From positions 186,001 to 250,000 of the forward strand of contig NZ_PJME01000007.1 in assembly GCF_002954775.1 (NCBI RefSeq): a DNA stretch of 64,000 nt, in the 5' to 3' direction. The stretch's first letter is position 1; the number at the start of each line of letters is the position of its first letter. Source of the stretch: Streptomyces geranii. GTDB taxonomy: Bacteria; Actinomycetota; Actinomycetes; Streptomycetales; Streptomycetaceae. Shown one piece after another: positions 17,221 through 26,834 of the stretch. Below the pieces are notes generated by a model. The model was not told the DNA's origin, searched no databases, and worked only from the letters and a program-made list of their open reading frames with translations. Both the position numbers and the translations under genes were made by a program.

Positions 17221-17345
17221 TCATGATCGGCCGCCCGGACTGTCCGTCAGAATGCGCAAATCGGTGCCGATAGCGCTCAATTCACCTTCGATGCGATCGA
17301 CTGTCGCGAACGCCCCATAAGTGATGAGTCGGACGAGGTGTTCGT
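17221..17345 (-). pseudogene. C-terminal remnant of an unidentified gene
   Basis: The minus frame ending at the TGA at 17221 reads like a real C-terminus (HLVRLITYGAFATVDRIEG, then ELSAIGTDLRIL) but becomes Arg/Gly/Pro-rich upstream of about 17345, exactly where a second, oppositely oriented gene fragment begins. Codon use is somewhat less GC-biased than in neighbours. The parent family is not recognised. Confidence 0.4.
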
Positions 17346-17375
17346 CGGTGTGGCGCGGGGTGCGCCAGGCCGCCA

Positions 17376-17660
17376 CGACCCCTGATCGGCGAGTTCGTGT
17401 CCCGCCCCCCGGACCGGGCCACCCCACCGAGCCTGGCCTGCCTGACCCGTCGCGAACGCGAGGTCACGGCCTTCGCCGCCCGCGGTCTGACGAACGAGGA
17501 GATAGCCGCCCACATGGTCATCAGCCCGTTCACGGCCAAGACGCACATCAGCCGCGCGATGACGAAGCTGGGGGCGCGGGACCGGGCGCAGTTGGTGGTG
17601 TTCGCTTATGAGTCGGGGCTGGTGGGGGTGCGGGACGGGAGTCACCCGGGCGGTCTTTGA
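17376..17660 (+). pseudogene. C-terminal LuxR-type HTH of a truncated NarL response regulator
   Basis: The frame reads LIGEFVSRPP and then a complete LuxR/NarL DNA-binding domain (LTRREREVTAFAARGLTNEEIA, VISPFTAKTHISRAMTKLGARDRAQLVVFAYESGLV). The receiver domain that should precede it is missing, and the linker sequence degenerates left of about 17376. A GTG at 17397 could start an 87-aa HTH-only protein but has no ribosome-binding site. Best read as the tail of a response regulator removed by deletion. Confidence 0.6.
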
Positions 17661-17719
17661 GGCCAGGCCAGGAGGTACGTACGATCATCGGATCGTGTGT
17701 CCCAGTCAAGGAGCCGCCC

Positions 17720-19555
17720 GTGTTCACCACCCGACCCACGCTCCAGGGCACCTTCGGGATGGTGTCCTCCACGCACTGGCTGGCCTCGCAGTCAGCGATG
17801 GCCGTGCTGGAGGGTGGGGGGAACGCGTTCGACGCCGCTGTCGCCGCCGGGTTCGTGCTGCATGTCGTCGAGCCGCATCTCAATGGGCCCGGTGGTGAGG
17901 TGCCGATCGTTCTCGCGCCCGTCGGCGGGGAGGTGCGGGTGCTGTGCGGGCAGGGGGGTGCGCCCGCCGGGGCCACCGTCGCGCACTACCGGGGGCTGGG
18001 GCTCGACCTCGTGCCCGGTACCGGGCCGCTGGCCGCCGCCGTGCCCGGGGCCTTCGACGCGTGGATGCTGCTGCTTCGTGATCATGGGACCAGGTCGCTC
18101 GCCGATGTTCTGCGGTACGCCATCGGGTACGCCGAGGACGGGCACGCGCCCGTGGAGAACGTCGGTGCGACCGTCGAGACCGTGCGGGAACTGTTCGAGA
18201 CGGAGTGGACCTCGTCCGCGGAGGTCTATCTGCCCGGCGGGCGGGCGCCCCGGGCCGGGGAGTTGTTCCGCAATCCGGCTCTTGCCGCCACCTGGAAGCG
18301 GCTGCTCGCCGAGGTCGCCGGAGCCGGGGACCGGGTCGCCCAGATCGAGGCGGCGCGGGAGGTGTGGCGGACCGGCTTCATCGCCGAGGCGCTCGTGCGG
18401 CAGTCCGCGCGTCCGACCCTCGACACCAGCGGCGAGCGGCACGTCGGGACGCTGACCGCCGCCGACCTCGCCTCCTTCTCCGCGTCCTACGAGGCTCCCG
18501 CCACCTACGACTGGCGCGGCTGGACCCTCTGCAAGGCCGGCCCCTGGAGTCAAGGGCCGGCCTTCCTCCAGCAACTCGCGCTTCTTCCGCCGGAGTTGCC
18601 CGCGTACGGGTCCGCCGAGTACGTCCATCTGCTGATCGAGGGCTGCAAGCTCGCCATGGCCGACCGCGAGGCCTGGTACGGGGACGCGTCCGGCGGGGGC
18701 GATGTGCCGCTCGGCGAACTGCTGTCCGACGACTACAACGCGGCCCGGCGGAGTCTCGTCGGGGACAAGGCGTCCTGGGAGCTGCGTCCCGGCAGCCCTG
18801 GTGGGCGTAGCCCGCGGATCGCCGTGCACGCGCGCGTGGCCGCCGTCCACGGGCCGGGGGCGGTCCCGGTGGGCGCCGGTGAGCCCACCGTCGCCGGGCT
18901 CCCGGACCCGCGCGTGCCCGGCGAGCCGGACGTCGCCGCCGACGGTCGTACCCGGGGCGACACCTGCCACCTCGACGTCGTCGACCGGTGGGGCAACATG
19001 GTCGCGGCCACGCCCAGCGGCGGCTGGCTCCAGTCCAACCCCGTCGTGCCCGAACTGGGCTTCCCGCTGGGCACCCGGCTCCAGATGGCCTGGCTGGAGG
19101 AGGGCCTGCCGAACTCGCTCACCCCGGGCCGCCGCCCCCGGACCACCCTCACGCCCTCGATCGCGCTGCGCGACGGCGTGCCCGTACTGGCGTTCGGTAC
19201 GCCCGGCGGCGACCAGCAGGACCAGTGGCAGCTGCACTTCTTCCTCGCCGTCGCCCTGCGCCCGAAGGTGCGCGGCGGACTCGACCTCCAGGGCGCGATC
19301 GACGCCCCGAACTGGCACAACGACAGCTTCCCGGGGTCCTTCTACCCGCGAGGCATGTCCCCGGGGAGCGTCACCGTGGAGTCCCGGACGCCGGACGCCG
19401 TCGTCGAGGAGCTGCGCCGCCGGGGGCACGACGTGACGGTCGGTGGTGAGTGGTCCGAGGGGCGGCTCTGCGCGGTCGCCCGGGATCCGGCGACGGGCGT
19501 CCTGTCGGCGGCGGCCAATCCACGCGGGATGCAGGGGTACGCCGTAGGTCGCTGA
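17720..19555 (+). CDS. Gamma-glutamyltransferase-family protein, probably cytoplasmic
   Basis: A 611-aa Ntn-hydrolase of the GGT family. The N-terminal half has the family opening (SQSAMAVLEGGGNAFDAAVAAGFVLHVVEPHLNGPGGE), and the autocleavage Thr-415 is in DTCHLDVVDRWGN, so self-processing is expected. Unlike the enzyme at 1679 it has no signal peptide: AAGGAG lies 7 bases before GTG 17720, and the product begins directly with FTTRPTLQGTFGMV. Residues around the substrate loops differ from true GGTs (SGGWLQSNPVVPELGF), so another gamma-glutamyl or acyl substrate is possible. The nearby ureide-catabolism block hints at a nitrogen-scavenging role. Confidence 0.88.
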   Translation: MFTTRPTLQGTFGMVSSTHWLASQSAMAVLEGGGNAFDAAVAAGFVLHVVEPHLNGPGGEVPIVLAPVGGEVRVLCGQGGAPAGATVAHYRGLGLDLVPGTGPLAAAVPGAFDAWMLLLRDHGTRSLADVLRYAIGYAEDGHAPVENVGATVETVRELFETEWTSSAEVYLPGGRAPRAGELFRNPALAATWKRLLAEVAGAGDRVAQIEAAREVWRTGFIAEALVRQSARPTLDTSGERHVGTLTAADLASFSASYEAPATYDWRGWTLCKAGPWSQGPAFLQQLALLPPELPAYGSAEYVHLLIEGCKLAMADREAWYGDASGGGDVPLGELLSDDYNAARRSLVGDKASWELRPGSPGGRSPRIAVHARVAAVHGPGAVPVGAGEPTVAGLPDPRVPGEPDVAADGRTRGDTCHLDVVDRWGNMVAATPSGGWLQSNPVVPELGFPLGTRLQMAWLEEGLPNSLTPGRRPRTTLTPSIALRDGVPVLAFGTPGGDQQDQWQLHFFLAVALRPKVRGGLDLQGAIDAPNWHNDSFPGSFYPRGMSPGSVTVESRTPDAVVEELRRRGHDVTVGGEWSEGRLCAVARDPATGVLSAAANPRGMQGYAVGR

Positions 19556-19641
19556 TGTCCGGATCCCGGTATTCAGGGCGATTCCATCCCCTGTCCACCG
19601 GCCGGGCGGGGATTGTCAGTGGCGCGTGCTCTCATGGAGCC

Positions 19642-20487
19642 ATGATCGGAGACACCGAAACCATCGAAGAGTTTCTCGCCCGGCACACGTCCGACGTCGA
19701 AGAAGCGGTCCGCCAGGCGGCGGACACGGAGATCATGCCCCGCTTCCGCCGGCTCGCCGACCACGAGGTCGACCAGAAGAGCGGCCCACACGACCTCGTG
19801 ACCGACGCCGACCGCAAGGCCGAGCTGTATCTCACCGAGGTGCTGCCCAAACTGCTGCCCGGCTCCGTCGTCGTCGGCGAGGAGGCGGTGCACGCCGACC
19901 CCGACTCGTACGAGGCGATACAGGGCGACGCGCCGGTCTGGATCGTCGACCCCGTCGACGGCACCCGGCAGTTCGTCCGCGGCGAACCCGGTTTCTGCAC
20001 CCTCGTCGCACTCGCCCACCGGGGCATCGTCCGCGCGTCGTGGACGTTCGCCCCGGCCCGCGACCAGCTCGCCACCGCGATCCGCGGGCAGGGCGCCCGC
20101 CTCGACGGCACACCCCTGCACGCGGGCTCGCCCGAGCCCGGCCGCGACCTCCGGGTGGCCACCTCCCACCCGGACTACACGACGGACGCCCAGAAGCGCG
20201 CCCTCCTCGGCCTGTGGACGGACGGCGTCCAGTCGCGCCCCTGCGGCTCGGCGGGCCTGGAGTACCTGGCCGTGGCGCGGGGCGAGCTGGACGCCACCGC
20301 GTTCTCCTGGGAGGCGGCCTGGGACCACGCCGCGGGCATCCTCCTCGTCGAGGAGGCCGGCGGCGCCCATCTCACCCGGGGCGGCGAGCCGTTCCGCATA
20401 ACCGGCGGCAACACCCTGCCGTTCACCGCCGCGAGGGACGCGGCCACGGCTCGCCGGGTGGTGGAGTTGTTGTCGGGCGGAGCCTGA
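19642..20487 (+). CDS. hisN: Inositol-monophosphatase-family enzyme, histidinol-phosphatase type
   Basis: A 281-aa Mg2+/Li+-sensitive phosphatase fold. The metal ligands are in VVVGEEAV (Glu-Glu), DPVDGTRQF and WDHAAGILLVEEAGG, the three diagnostic motifs. In actinobacteria the closest relatives with DPVDGTRQF and PCGSAGLEYLAVARGELD segments are HisN histidinol phosphatases, which finish histidine biosynthesis with the gene away from the his operon; inositol monophosphatase is the alternative. ATGGAG precedes ATG 19642. Its 3' end overlaps the convergent gene by 65 bases. Confidence 0.85.
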   Translation: MIGDTETIEEFLARHTSDVEEAVRQAADTEIMPRFRRLADHEVDQKSGPHDLVTDADRKAELYLTEVLPKLLPGSVVVGEEAVHADPDSYEAIQGDAPVWIVDPVDGTRQFVRGEPGFCTLVALAHRGIVRASWTFAPARDQLATAIRGQGARLDGTPLHAGSPEPGRDLRVATSHPDYTTDAQKRALLGLWTDGVQSRPCGSAGLEYLAVARGELDATAFSWEAAWDHAAGILLVEEAGGAHLTRGGEPFRITGGNTLPFTAARDAATARRVVELLSGGA

Positions 20488-21085
20488 TCTGCGGGCGGGC
20501 CGAGCTGAAGCGGAGAGTGACGACCTCGAACTCGGCCACGGTGCCCACCACCGGCCAGTCCCCGGGGTCGAAGGGCAGAAAGGCGATGTCCACGAAGGCG
20601 TCGACCGGCAGGTTGATGTCCACGAACAGGCCCGTCCGGCCCGGCCCCCACGGCAGCGCGCACACCATGCCGGTGAGCAGGGAGCCCTCCGGCAGCGGGC
20701 CCGAGTCGTAGTGGCTCAGGTGCCGGTGCCGCAGGGCCGTCGACCAGGCCCGCTCGAACTCCGACTCGGCCACGTCCACCGCCTCGGGCGGCACTTCCAC
20801 GGCGCCCTCGGTGAACGCCCCGTACACGGTCTGGTAGAGCTGCACCCCCAGGCGCCCGAACCGCTCGCGCACCAGCGCCAGTTGGGCCTGGGAAGCGGCC
20901 ATGGAGGCACCGCCCGAGGTGGTGCCGTCGGGGTTCTGGAGCGGCTCGCAGGAGCGCGGGACGTCCAGCGCGGCCTCGAACACCGCCTGTCGCAGCACCC
21001 AGCCGTCGTCCTCGACCTCGAACCAGTACCAGGCGGTGTCGTCGGCGTCATCGCCGGGCGATTGGATGCGGAAACGGCGCGTCAT
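20423..21085 (-). CDS. Conserved protein of unknown function, 220 aa
   Basis: Starts at ATG 21085 directly behind TAACCT with 7 bases between, so it is probably leaderless; longer versions of the frame upstream have no start signal. The N-terminal half (FRIQSPGDDADDTAWYWFEVEDDGWVLRQAVFE) looks like a beta-rich nucleic-acid or ligand-binding fold. The middle is helical, and the C-terminal third (LFVDINLPVDAFVDIAFLPFDPGDWP) is a second beta region. No catalytic motif. Its last 21 codons overlap the end of the convergent phosphatase gene. Confidence 0.75.
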   Translation of the reverse strand: MTRRFRIQSPGDDADDTAWYWFEVEDDGWVLRQAVFEAALDVPRSCEPLQNPDGTTSGGASMAASQAQLALVRERFGRLGVQLYQTVYGAFTEGAVEVPPEAVDVAESEFERAWSTALRHRHLSHYDSGPLPEGSLLTGMVCALPWGPGRTGLFVDINLPVDAFVDIAFLPFDPGDWPVVGTVAEFEVVTLRFSSARPQIRLRPTTTPPPGEPWPRPSRR

Positions 21086-21172
21086 CCGGCCGAGGTTACC
21101 CGCGCCGGGCAGTGTCGGTGTCCCGGCATATCCTGATCTCAAGTGGCCGTCGGCTGACAAAGGAGTCCGAAG

Positions 21173-22587
21173 GTGCCGTCGATGCTCGATGCGGTCGTGG
21201 TGGGGGCGGGGCCCAACGGGCTGACGGCCGCCGTGGAGCTGGCCCGGCGCGGCTTCTCCGTGGCCGTCTTCGAGGCGCGCGACACCGTCGGCGGCGGCGC
21301 CCGCACCGAGGAGCTGACCCTGCCCGGCTTCCGGCACGACCCGTGCTCCGCCGCGCACCCCCTCGGCGTCAACTCCCCGGCGTTCAGGGCGATGCCGCTG
21401 ACCAGGTACGGACTGGAGTGGCTGCACGCCGACCTGCCCATGGCCCACCCCTTCCCGGACGGCACGGCGGCGGTGCTGGCCCGTTCCGTGGCCGAGACGG
21501 CGGCCTCCTTCGGACCGCGCGACGCGGGGACGTACCGCAGGCTCGTCGAGCCGTTCCTCAGCAGGTGGGACACCCTGGCCCACGACTTCATGTCCCTGCC
21601 CCTGACCGCACTGCCCCGCGACCCGGTCACCCTCGCCCGCTTCGGCCTGGCCGGCCTGCCGCCCTCGACCTGGCTCATGCGCCGCTTCCGCGACGAACGG
21701 GCAAAGGCCCTGTTCGCAGGCCTGGTCGGCCATGTCATGGCCCCCCTCGACGGCATCGCCACCAGCGCCGTCGGCCTGGTCTTCGCCCTCGCGGCACACG
21801 CGCGCGGCTGGCCCGTCGCACGCGGCGGCTCCCAGTCGATCTCCGACGCCCTCACCGCGTATCTGACCGACCTCGGCGGCACCGTCCACACCGGATACGA
21901 GGTCAAGCGGCTGGACGATCTGCCACCCGCACGTGCGTACGTCTTCGACACCTCACCCACCGCACTGGCCCGGATCGCGGGCTTCGGCGGCCACTACGAG
22001 CGGTATCGCTACGGCGCCGGCGTCTTCAAGATCGACTACGCGCTGGACGGCCCCGTGCCCTGGCGGGCGCCGGAGGCACGCACCGCGACCACCGTCCAGG
22101 TCGCCGCGAGCAGCGCCGAGATCGGCACCGCCCTGCGCGCCGCCTCCCGCGAGAACCGGGCACCCGACACCCCCTTCCTCATCACCGTCCAGCCCAGCGT
22201 CGTCGACCCCTCCCGGGCCCCCGAGGGCAAGCAGGTCTTCTGGGCCTACGGCCATGTCCCGAACGGCTGGACGGGCGACCTCACCGACGCCGTCGAGCGT
22301 CAACTGGAGCGCTTCGCCCCCGGGTTCCGCGACCGCGTCCTCGCCCGCGCCACCGCGGGACCGCCCCAACTGGCGGCCCGCAACGCCAACTACGTCGGCG
22401 GCGACATCGGCACCGGCGCGGCCGACGGCCTCCAGCTGCTGCTGCGCCCCCGGCTCACCCTGCACCCCTACGCCACTCCGCACCCGGCCGTCTTCATCTG
22501 CTCGTCGGCGACCCCGCCGGGCCCGGGTGTGCACGGCATGTCGGGACACAACGCGGCGAAAGCCGTCTGGAGAAGGCTGAGACAGTC

Positions 22588-22591
<4 letters not shown>
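21173..22591 (+). CDS. FAD-dependent phytoene-desaturase-like oxidoreductase (copy A)
   Basis: A 472-aa flavoprotein. The N-terminal Rossmann motif [22 protein letters not shown] binds FAD and [14 protein letters not shown] is the usual second motif. The C-terminal FAD contact is the block [20 protein letters not shown]. It belongs to the broad carotenoid-desaturase-like group (COG1233), where many members have unknown substrates. AAGGAG 7 bases upstream supports GTG 21173. It overlaps the macro-domain gene by ATGA. A clear paralogue sits at 29374-30786, next to the candidate peptide gene; together they bracket that operon. Confidence 0.88.
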
Positions 22592-23100
<509 letters not shown>

Positions 23101-23118
23101 CGGCTCCGGCCGGAGGAC

Positions 23119-23148
23119 CCGCCCGTCGCCACTGCCCGGGACGGGCGG
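23119..23148. terminator. Convergent terminator
   Basis: CCGCCCGTC (23119-23127) pairs with GACGGGCGG (23140-23148) over a 12-base loop, between the convergent macro-domain and methyltransferase genes. Confidence 0.6.
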
Positions 23149-23178
23149 ATCCGGTGCGGTCCTGAGCCTCGGGGCCGG

Positions 23179-23973
23179 CTAGTACGGCTTGACGTACGTG
23201 CAGATCGCCAGCGGCGAGTCCGTGTCGTACGGCTCCGCGTCCGCGGGCCAGTCGCCGAAGCGGTGCTCCGGTTCCAGGCCGGCGGCGACGGCGTACGCGT
23301 CCAGCTCCTCCGGCGCCGTCAGCCGGGAGATCTCGGTGCCCACGCGCGTGGTGCCGTCGGACTCGTACCAGACGTGGGAGAGGTGCCAGAGCGATCCCTC
23401 GGGCAGCAGCACCGAGTGGCTCTGCAGGCCGGTGCCGGGCTCCGGGTACGGCGTGAAGTAGGTGGCACGGGTGAGGCCCTCGTGCAGGGCGAGGACGGCC
23501 GCCTTGTTGTGGGTCTCCAGGACGAGCCTGCCGCCGGGTGCCAGCAGGTCGGCGGCGCGGCGCACCGCCTGCCGCTGCTCCTCGGGGGTCAGCAGCATGG
23601 AGAGGGTGGCGCAGACGCAGTACACGAGCCCCACGGTGCGGTCGGCGGCGTAGGCGCGGATGTCGGCGTGCACCGGGTCGACGGGAGTGCCGTCGGAGAG
23701 GCCGCGGCGCAGGACGTCCAGCATTTCCGGCGAGGAGTCGACGCCGGTGATCCGGCCGACGTGCCGTGACAGGGGGAGCGCGATCCGCCCGTTGCCGACG
23801 CCGAACTCGACGGTGCCCGAGGCCGGATCGGGGTGGAGGGCGAGCAGGCGTTCGACCTCGGCGGTGACGGAGGCGTCGTCGGGGAAGAGGCGGTGGTACC
23901 AGCCGTCGAACTGCCGGCCGTAGCCGATGTCGTCGATGATGTCCGTAGTCGTCGTGTTGGTGGTCGTGCTCAT
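23179..23973 (-). CDS. Class I SAM-dependent methyltransferase
   Basis: The 264-aa protein has motif I as VEFGVGNGRIALPLSRHVG (residues ~57-75) followed by the acidic residue in GVDSSPEML, then DIRAY and LLAPGGRLVLETHN, a normal class I fold. The N-terminal half-dozen residues are Thr/Asn-rich. The target is not readable from sequence. It is the last gene of the peptide operon: its ATG overlaps the stop of the 63-aa membrane protein, with GGAGG 8 bases upstream, and expression should follow the exporter. It may modify the peptide or an intermediate; self-protection is another possibility. Confidence 0.88.
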   Translation of the reverse strand: MSTTTNTTTTDIIDDIGYGRQFDGWYHRLFPDDASVTAEVERLLALHPDPASGTVEFGVGNGRIALPLSRHVGRITGVDSSPEMLDVLRRGLSDGTPVDPVHADIRAYAADRTVGLVYCVCATLSMLLTPEEQRQAVRRAADLLAPGGRLVLETHNKAAVLALHEGLTRATYFTPYPEPGTGLQSHSVLLPEGSLWHLSHVWYESDGTTRVGTEISRLTAPEELDAYAVAAGLEPEHRFGDWPADAEPYDTDSPLAICTYVKPY

Positions 23974-24161
23974 GGGTGCTGCCTCCGCTTCTTGGCCGGG
24001 GTGTTCTTCGGGTGGACGTTCCTTCTTGCCTGCGAACAGGCGCCGAGCAGCACCACCAGCGCGACGCCGATCACGGCGGGGGTGCTGACGGCCCGGGTGG
24101 CGATCAGGAAGCCGACGATGCCGAGGGCCACCACGAACGGGACCAGCAGAAAGTCGTTCAT
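23970..24161 (-). CDS. Small membrane protein, 63 aa
   Basis: Two hydrophobic segments (FLLVPFVVALGIVGFLIAT and STPAVIGVALVVLLGAC) followed by a basic tail (QARRNVHPKNTPAKKRRQHP) make this a two-helix inner-membrane protein with a cytoplasmic C-terminus. GAAAGGAG precedes the ATG. It overlaps the methyltransferase by 4 bases and lies 44 bases after the ABC exporter. A small membrane partner or immunity protein would fit this spot, but that is a guess. Confidence 0.78.
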   Translation of the reverse strand: MNDFLLVPFVVALGIVGFLIATRAVSTPAVIGVALVVLLGACSQARRNVHPKNTPAKKRRQHP

Positions 24162-24205
24162 CGGGTTCTCCTTTCGGAAGTGCGACTCCGGTCGGGTGCT
24201 CCGGA

Positions 24206-26041
24206 TCAGGAAGGCACGTCGCTCAGTTCCTGGAGCCGGGCGAGCCGGCGGTAGAGATCGCTGTGCCGGTGCAACTCGTCGTGCGTGCCGACCGCGTGCA
24301 CCCGGCCCTGGTCCAGTACGACTATCTGGCGGGCGTCGGTGACGGTGGACAGCCGGTGGGCGATGGCGATGACCGCGCAGAAGTCGGAGATCATCGCGAT
24401 GCTGTCGCGCAGCGCGTTCTCCGACTCGCTGTCGAGGTTGGCCGTGGCCTCGTCGAGCAGCAGGAACCGGGGCGCCTGCAGCAACGTACGGGCGATGGCG
24501 AGGCGTTGCCGCTGACCGCCCGACAACCCGGCGCCCCGGTCGCCGAGTTCGGTGTCGAGCCCGTTCGGCAGCGCGCCGATCACCTCGGTCAGGTTGGCCA
24601 TGCGCAGCGCCTCGGCGATGTCCTTCTCCCCGGCGTCCGGCGCGCTGTACGTGAGGTTCTCCCGGACGCTGCCCCGCAGCAGGGTGTGGTCCTGGTCGAC
24701 GTACCCGACGATGGACCGCAGCTGGTTCAGCGGCAGGTCGGTGATGTCCGTACCGTCGATCCGGATCGCCCCGGACACCGGGTCGAAGAGCCGTTCGATG
24801 AGCTGGAAGACGGTGCTCTTGCCCGCGCCGGACGGGCCTACGACGGCGGTGAGACCGTTGGCGGGGATCGTGAAGGAGACGTTGTCGAGGACGGTCTTGT
24901 CACTGCGGGGGTAGGCGAAGACCACCTCGTCGAAGGCGAGACCGCTGCCGTACGTGGGACTCGCGGGGCGGGTGCCGCGCTTCCGGTCGGCCGGGCCGTC
25001 CGCCGCCCGCTCGCCCTCCACCTCGATCATGCCCAGCTCGGCCAGCCGGTCGATCGAGGCCCTGCCGATCTGGAACTGGGCGATCGACGTGAAGAGCGTC
25101 AGCAGCGGGGCCACCAGATAGAAGAGGTAGAGGATGAACGCCGTCAGGTCGGCGGCGGTCATCTCGCCCGTCGCCGTACGGGCCGCGCCGAGGGCGATGA
25201 CGACGGTCAGGGCGAGCTGGGTGCCGATGCTCATCGTGGGGTCGAGCAGCGACGACAGCACCGTCACCTTGATCCCGGACTTGCGGGCCTGCTTGGCGAT
25301 GTCCGCGATGCCCTCCGCCTCCCGGGCCTCGGCGCGGGACGCCTTGACGGTCGGCATCGCGCCGAGCACCCGCATCAGCGCGGAGCCGAAGTTGCCGGTG
25401 TCGGTCTGGTTGGTGATCGACACCTTGCGCACCCCGCGCGCCAGCCACAGCGAGATGACGCTGGTGATGCCGAGACAGCCGACCGTGGCGAGGAGCAGCA
25501 CCTCGTCGACCCAGGCCATCAGGGCGATCCCGCCGATGACCAGGAAGCCGTTCTGGATGATGCTGTCGATGGCGTGCGTCATCGTGGTGCGGGCGAGGAG
25601 GGTGTCGCTGACCATCCGGGCGAACACGTCGCCCTGCTTCCAGCCGCTGTACGCCCGGAACCGGGAGCGCAGCAGCCGGGAGGCGAGGGTGCTGCGGATG
25701 TCGTAGACGATGTTCTCGCCGGCCAGGCCGATGACGTAGGAGTGGAGGGCGCCGAGGATCGCGTCGGCGATGAACAGGGCCGCGCCGATCAGGATGGGGA
25801 CCGTCACCGGGCGTTGCTGCTCGACGGAGGCGACCAGGGAGCCGATGACCGCGGGCTGGGCCAGAGAGGCCGCGGCGCCCACCAGGCCCAGCAGGATGCC
25901 GAGCATGATCAGCCTGCGGTGGTGGCCGAGCGCGTGCCACGGCTTGGCGCCCTTGCCCCAGAGCAGGTGCAGATGGAGCTGGGGGACCGCGCGGTGCAGG
26001 GCCCGTGCCCTGGTCGGGGAGCGGTTGCCGGGGCGGCTCAC
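24206..26041 (-). CDS. ABC exporter (fused membrane and ATPase domains)
   Basis: A 611-aa half-transporter working as a dimer. Residues ~40-330 hold six membrane helices of the type I exporter fold; the ATPase follows with Walker A GPSGAGKST (402-410), signature LSGGQ (506-510) and Walker B FLLLDE (526-531), plus DQDHTLLRGSVRENL in the Q-loop region. There is no N-terminal C39 peptidase domain, so any leader must be removed by another protein. The GTG start overlaps the stop of the 41-aa protein (GTGA). Its position in the operon makes it the likely exporter of the 96-aa peptide. Confidence 0.93.
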   Translation of the reverse strand: MSRPGNRSPTRARALHRAVPQLHLHLLWGKGAKPWHALGHHRRLIMLGILLGLVGAAASLAQPAVIGSLVASVEQQRPVTVPILIGAALFIADAILGALHSYVIGLAGENIVYDIRSTLASRLLRSRFRAYSGWKQGDVFARMVSDTLLARTTMTHAIDSIIQNGFLVIGGIALMAWVDEVLLLATVGCLGITSVISLWLARGVRKVSITNQTDTGNFGSALMRVLGAMPTVKASRAEAREAEGIADIAKQARKSGIKVTVLSSLLDPTMSIGTQLALTVVIALGAARTATGEMTAADLTAFILYLFYLVAPLLTLFTSIAQFQIGRASIDRLAELGMIEVEGERAADGPADRKRGTRPASPTYGSGLAFDEVVFAYPRSDKTVLDNVSFTIPANGLTAVVGPSGAGKSTVFQLIERLFDPVSGAIRIDGTDITDLPLNQLRSIVGYVDQDHTLLRGSVRENLTYSAPDAGEKDIAEALRMANLTEVIGALPNGLDTELGDRGAGLSGGQRQRLAIARTLLQAPRFLLLDEATANLDSESENALRDSIAMISDFCAVIAIAHRLSTVTDARQIVVLDQGRVHAVGTHDELHRHSDLYRRLARLQELSDVPS

Positions 26042-26163
26042 TCGGCGTCACTACCCTCCTGCTTGCGGTCGCGGAGGATCTGGACGTACAGCAGGCCGGC
26101 CCTGATGAAACCGAAACCGACCAGGGCGAGACCGCTGATGAAGAAGGGGTTGTCGAGGCTCAT
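26038..26163 (-). CDS. Tiny membrane protein, 41 aa
   Basis: A single hydrophobic helix (FFISGLALVGFGFIRAGLLYVQIL) followed by a charged tail (RDRKQEGSDAE). It is real on context: its start lies 5 bases after the preceding gene and its stop overlaps the exporter start by GTGA. No known family. Candidate for a small subunit of the exporter or of the SdpA/HTTM-like membrane complex. Confidence 0.72.
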   Translation of the reverse strand: MSLDNPFFISGLALVGFGFIRAGLLYVQILRDRKQEGSDAE

Positions 26164-26168
26164 GGTGG

Positions 26169-26834
26169 TCAGGCCTTCGCTTCCGTCTTGCCTGGAACAG
26201 GGGTCGGGTCCGTCTTGGCGAGGGTGATCGGGGTGATCGGGGTGAGTGGAGTGCTCGGGGCGTGCGGGTCGAGCGGGACGAACGGGGAGACGAACATGAG
26301 CTGGGGGCCCTGGCGCAGGTCGTAGCCGGTGCCGGAGGCCAGCGCGAACTGGAAGCCCCTGACGTCCTGTTGCGGGGTGTCCTCGGCCGCGATACGGGTG
26401 CGCACGTGCTCGGTGATCAGGCGGTAGCCCGGGGTGTGCGAGGCGGCTGCGAAGCCCTGTTCGAGGCGCGGCAGGATCTCCTGGCAGGCGTCGAAGACGG
26501 ACTTGTCGGCGCGCCGGGTCGGGAACCAGACCAGGTGCAGGGGCTTGCGGTCCACGATGCCGCTGGCGTCACGCCAGGCGGACGACGTGCCGTCGGCTCC
26601 GACCGTGCGGTACAGGAAGTGGTAGTCGAACATGGCCGGATGCGGTGCGAAGAACCGCCAGTTGGGCAGCAGGGAGAAGTGGTCCCTGGCTCGCACGCGG
26701 CCGAAGTCGTGGTGCGGGTGCTGGCCGGCGACGGTCAGCAGGAGCAGCGCGGCGCCGGCGATCCGCCAGGGGGCGCCCGCACCGGTCAGGGCGTCCTTCA
26801 GCCGCAGCCGCGGCAGGGAGGTCGGGGAGGTCAT
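26169..26834 (-). CDS. Membrane-anchored protein resembling SdpA/DUF5819
   Basis: The 221-aa protein has one N-terminal membrane helix (WRIAGAALLLLTVAG) and then an outside domain with LLPNWRFFAPHPAMFDYHFLYR, which matches the Trp-x-Phe-Phe-x-Pro-x-Pro pattern I associate with SdpA and DUF5819 proteins that partner HTTM/SdpB membrane proteins. The remainder (ADKSVFDACQEILPRLEQG; GFQFALASGTGYDLRQGPQL) is a small alpha/beta domain, and the last ~30 residues are Pro/Thr-rich. Start ATG 26834 overlaps the stop of the hydrolase fusion (ATGA). In Bacillus subtilis SdpA and SdpB are needed to mature the SdpC toxin; a similar role here is inferred. Confidence 0.65.
   Translation of the reverse strand: MTSPTSLPRLRLKDALTGAGAPWRIAGAALLLLTVAGQHPHHDFGRVRARDHFSLLPNWRFFAPHPAMFDYHFLYRTVGADGTSSAWRDASGIVDRKPLHLVWFPTRRADKSVFDACQEILPRLEQGFAAASHTPGYRLITEHVRTRIAAEDTPQQDVRGFQFALASGTGYDLRQGPQLMFVSPFVPLDPHAPSTPLTPITPITLAKTDPTPVPGKTEAKA

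Noticed and set aside
24263-26227. 654-aa open frame opposite the ABC exporter
   Set aside because: Perfect shadow of the exporter; no start signal, and the exporter has all motifs.
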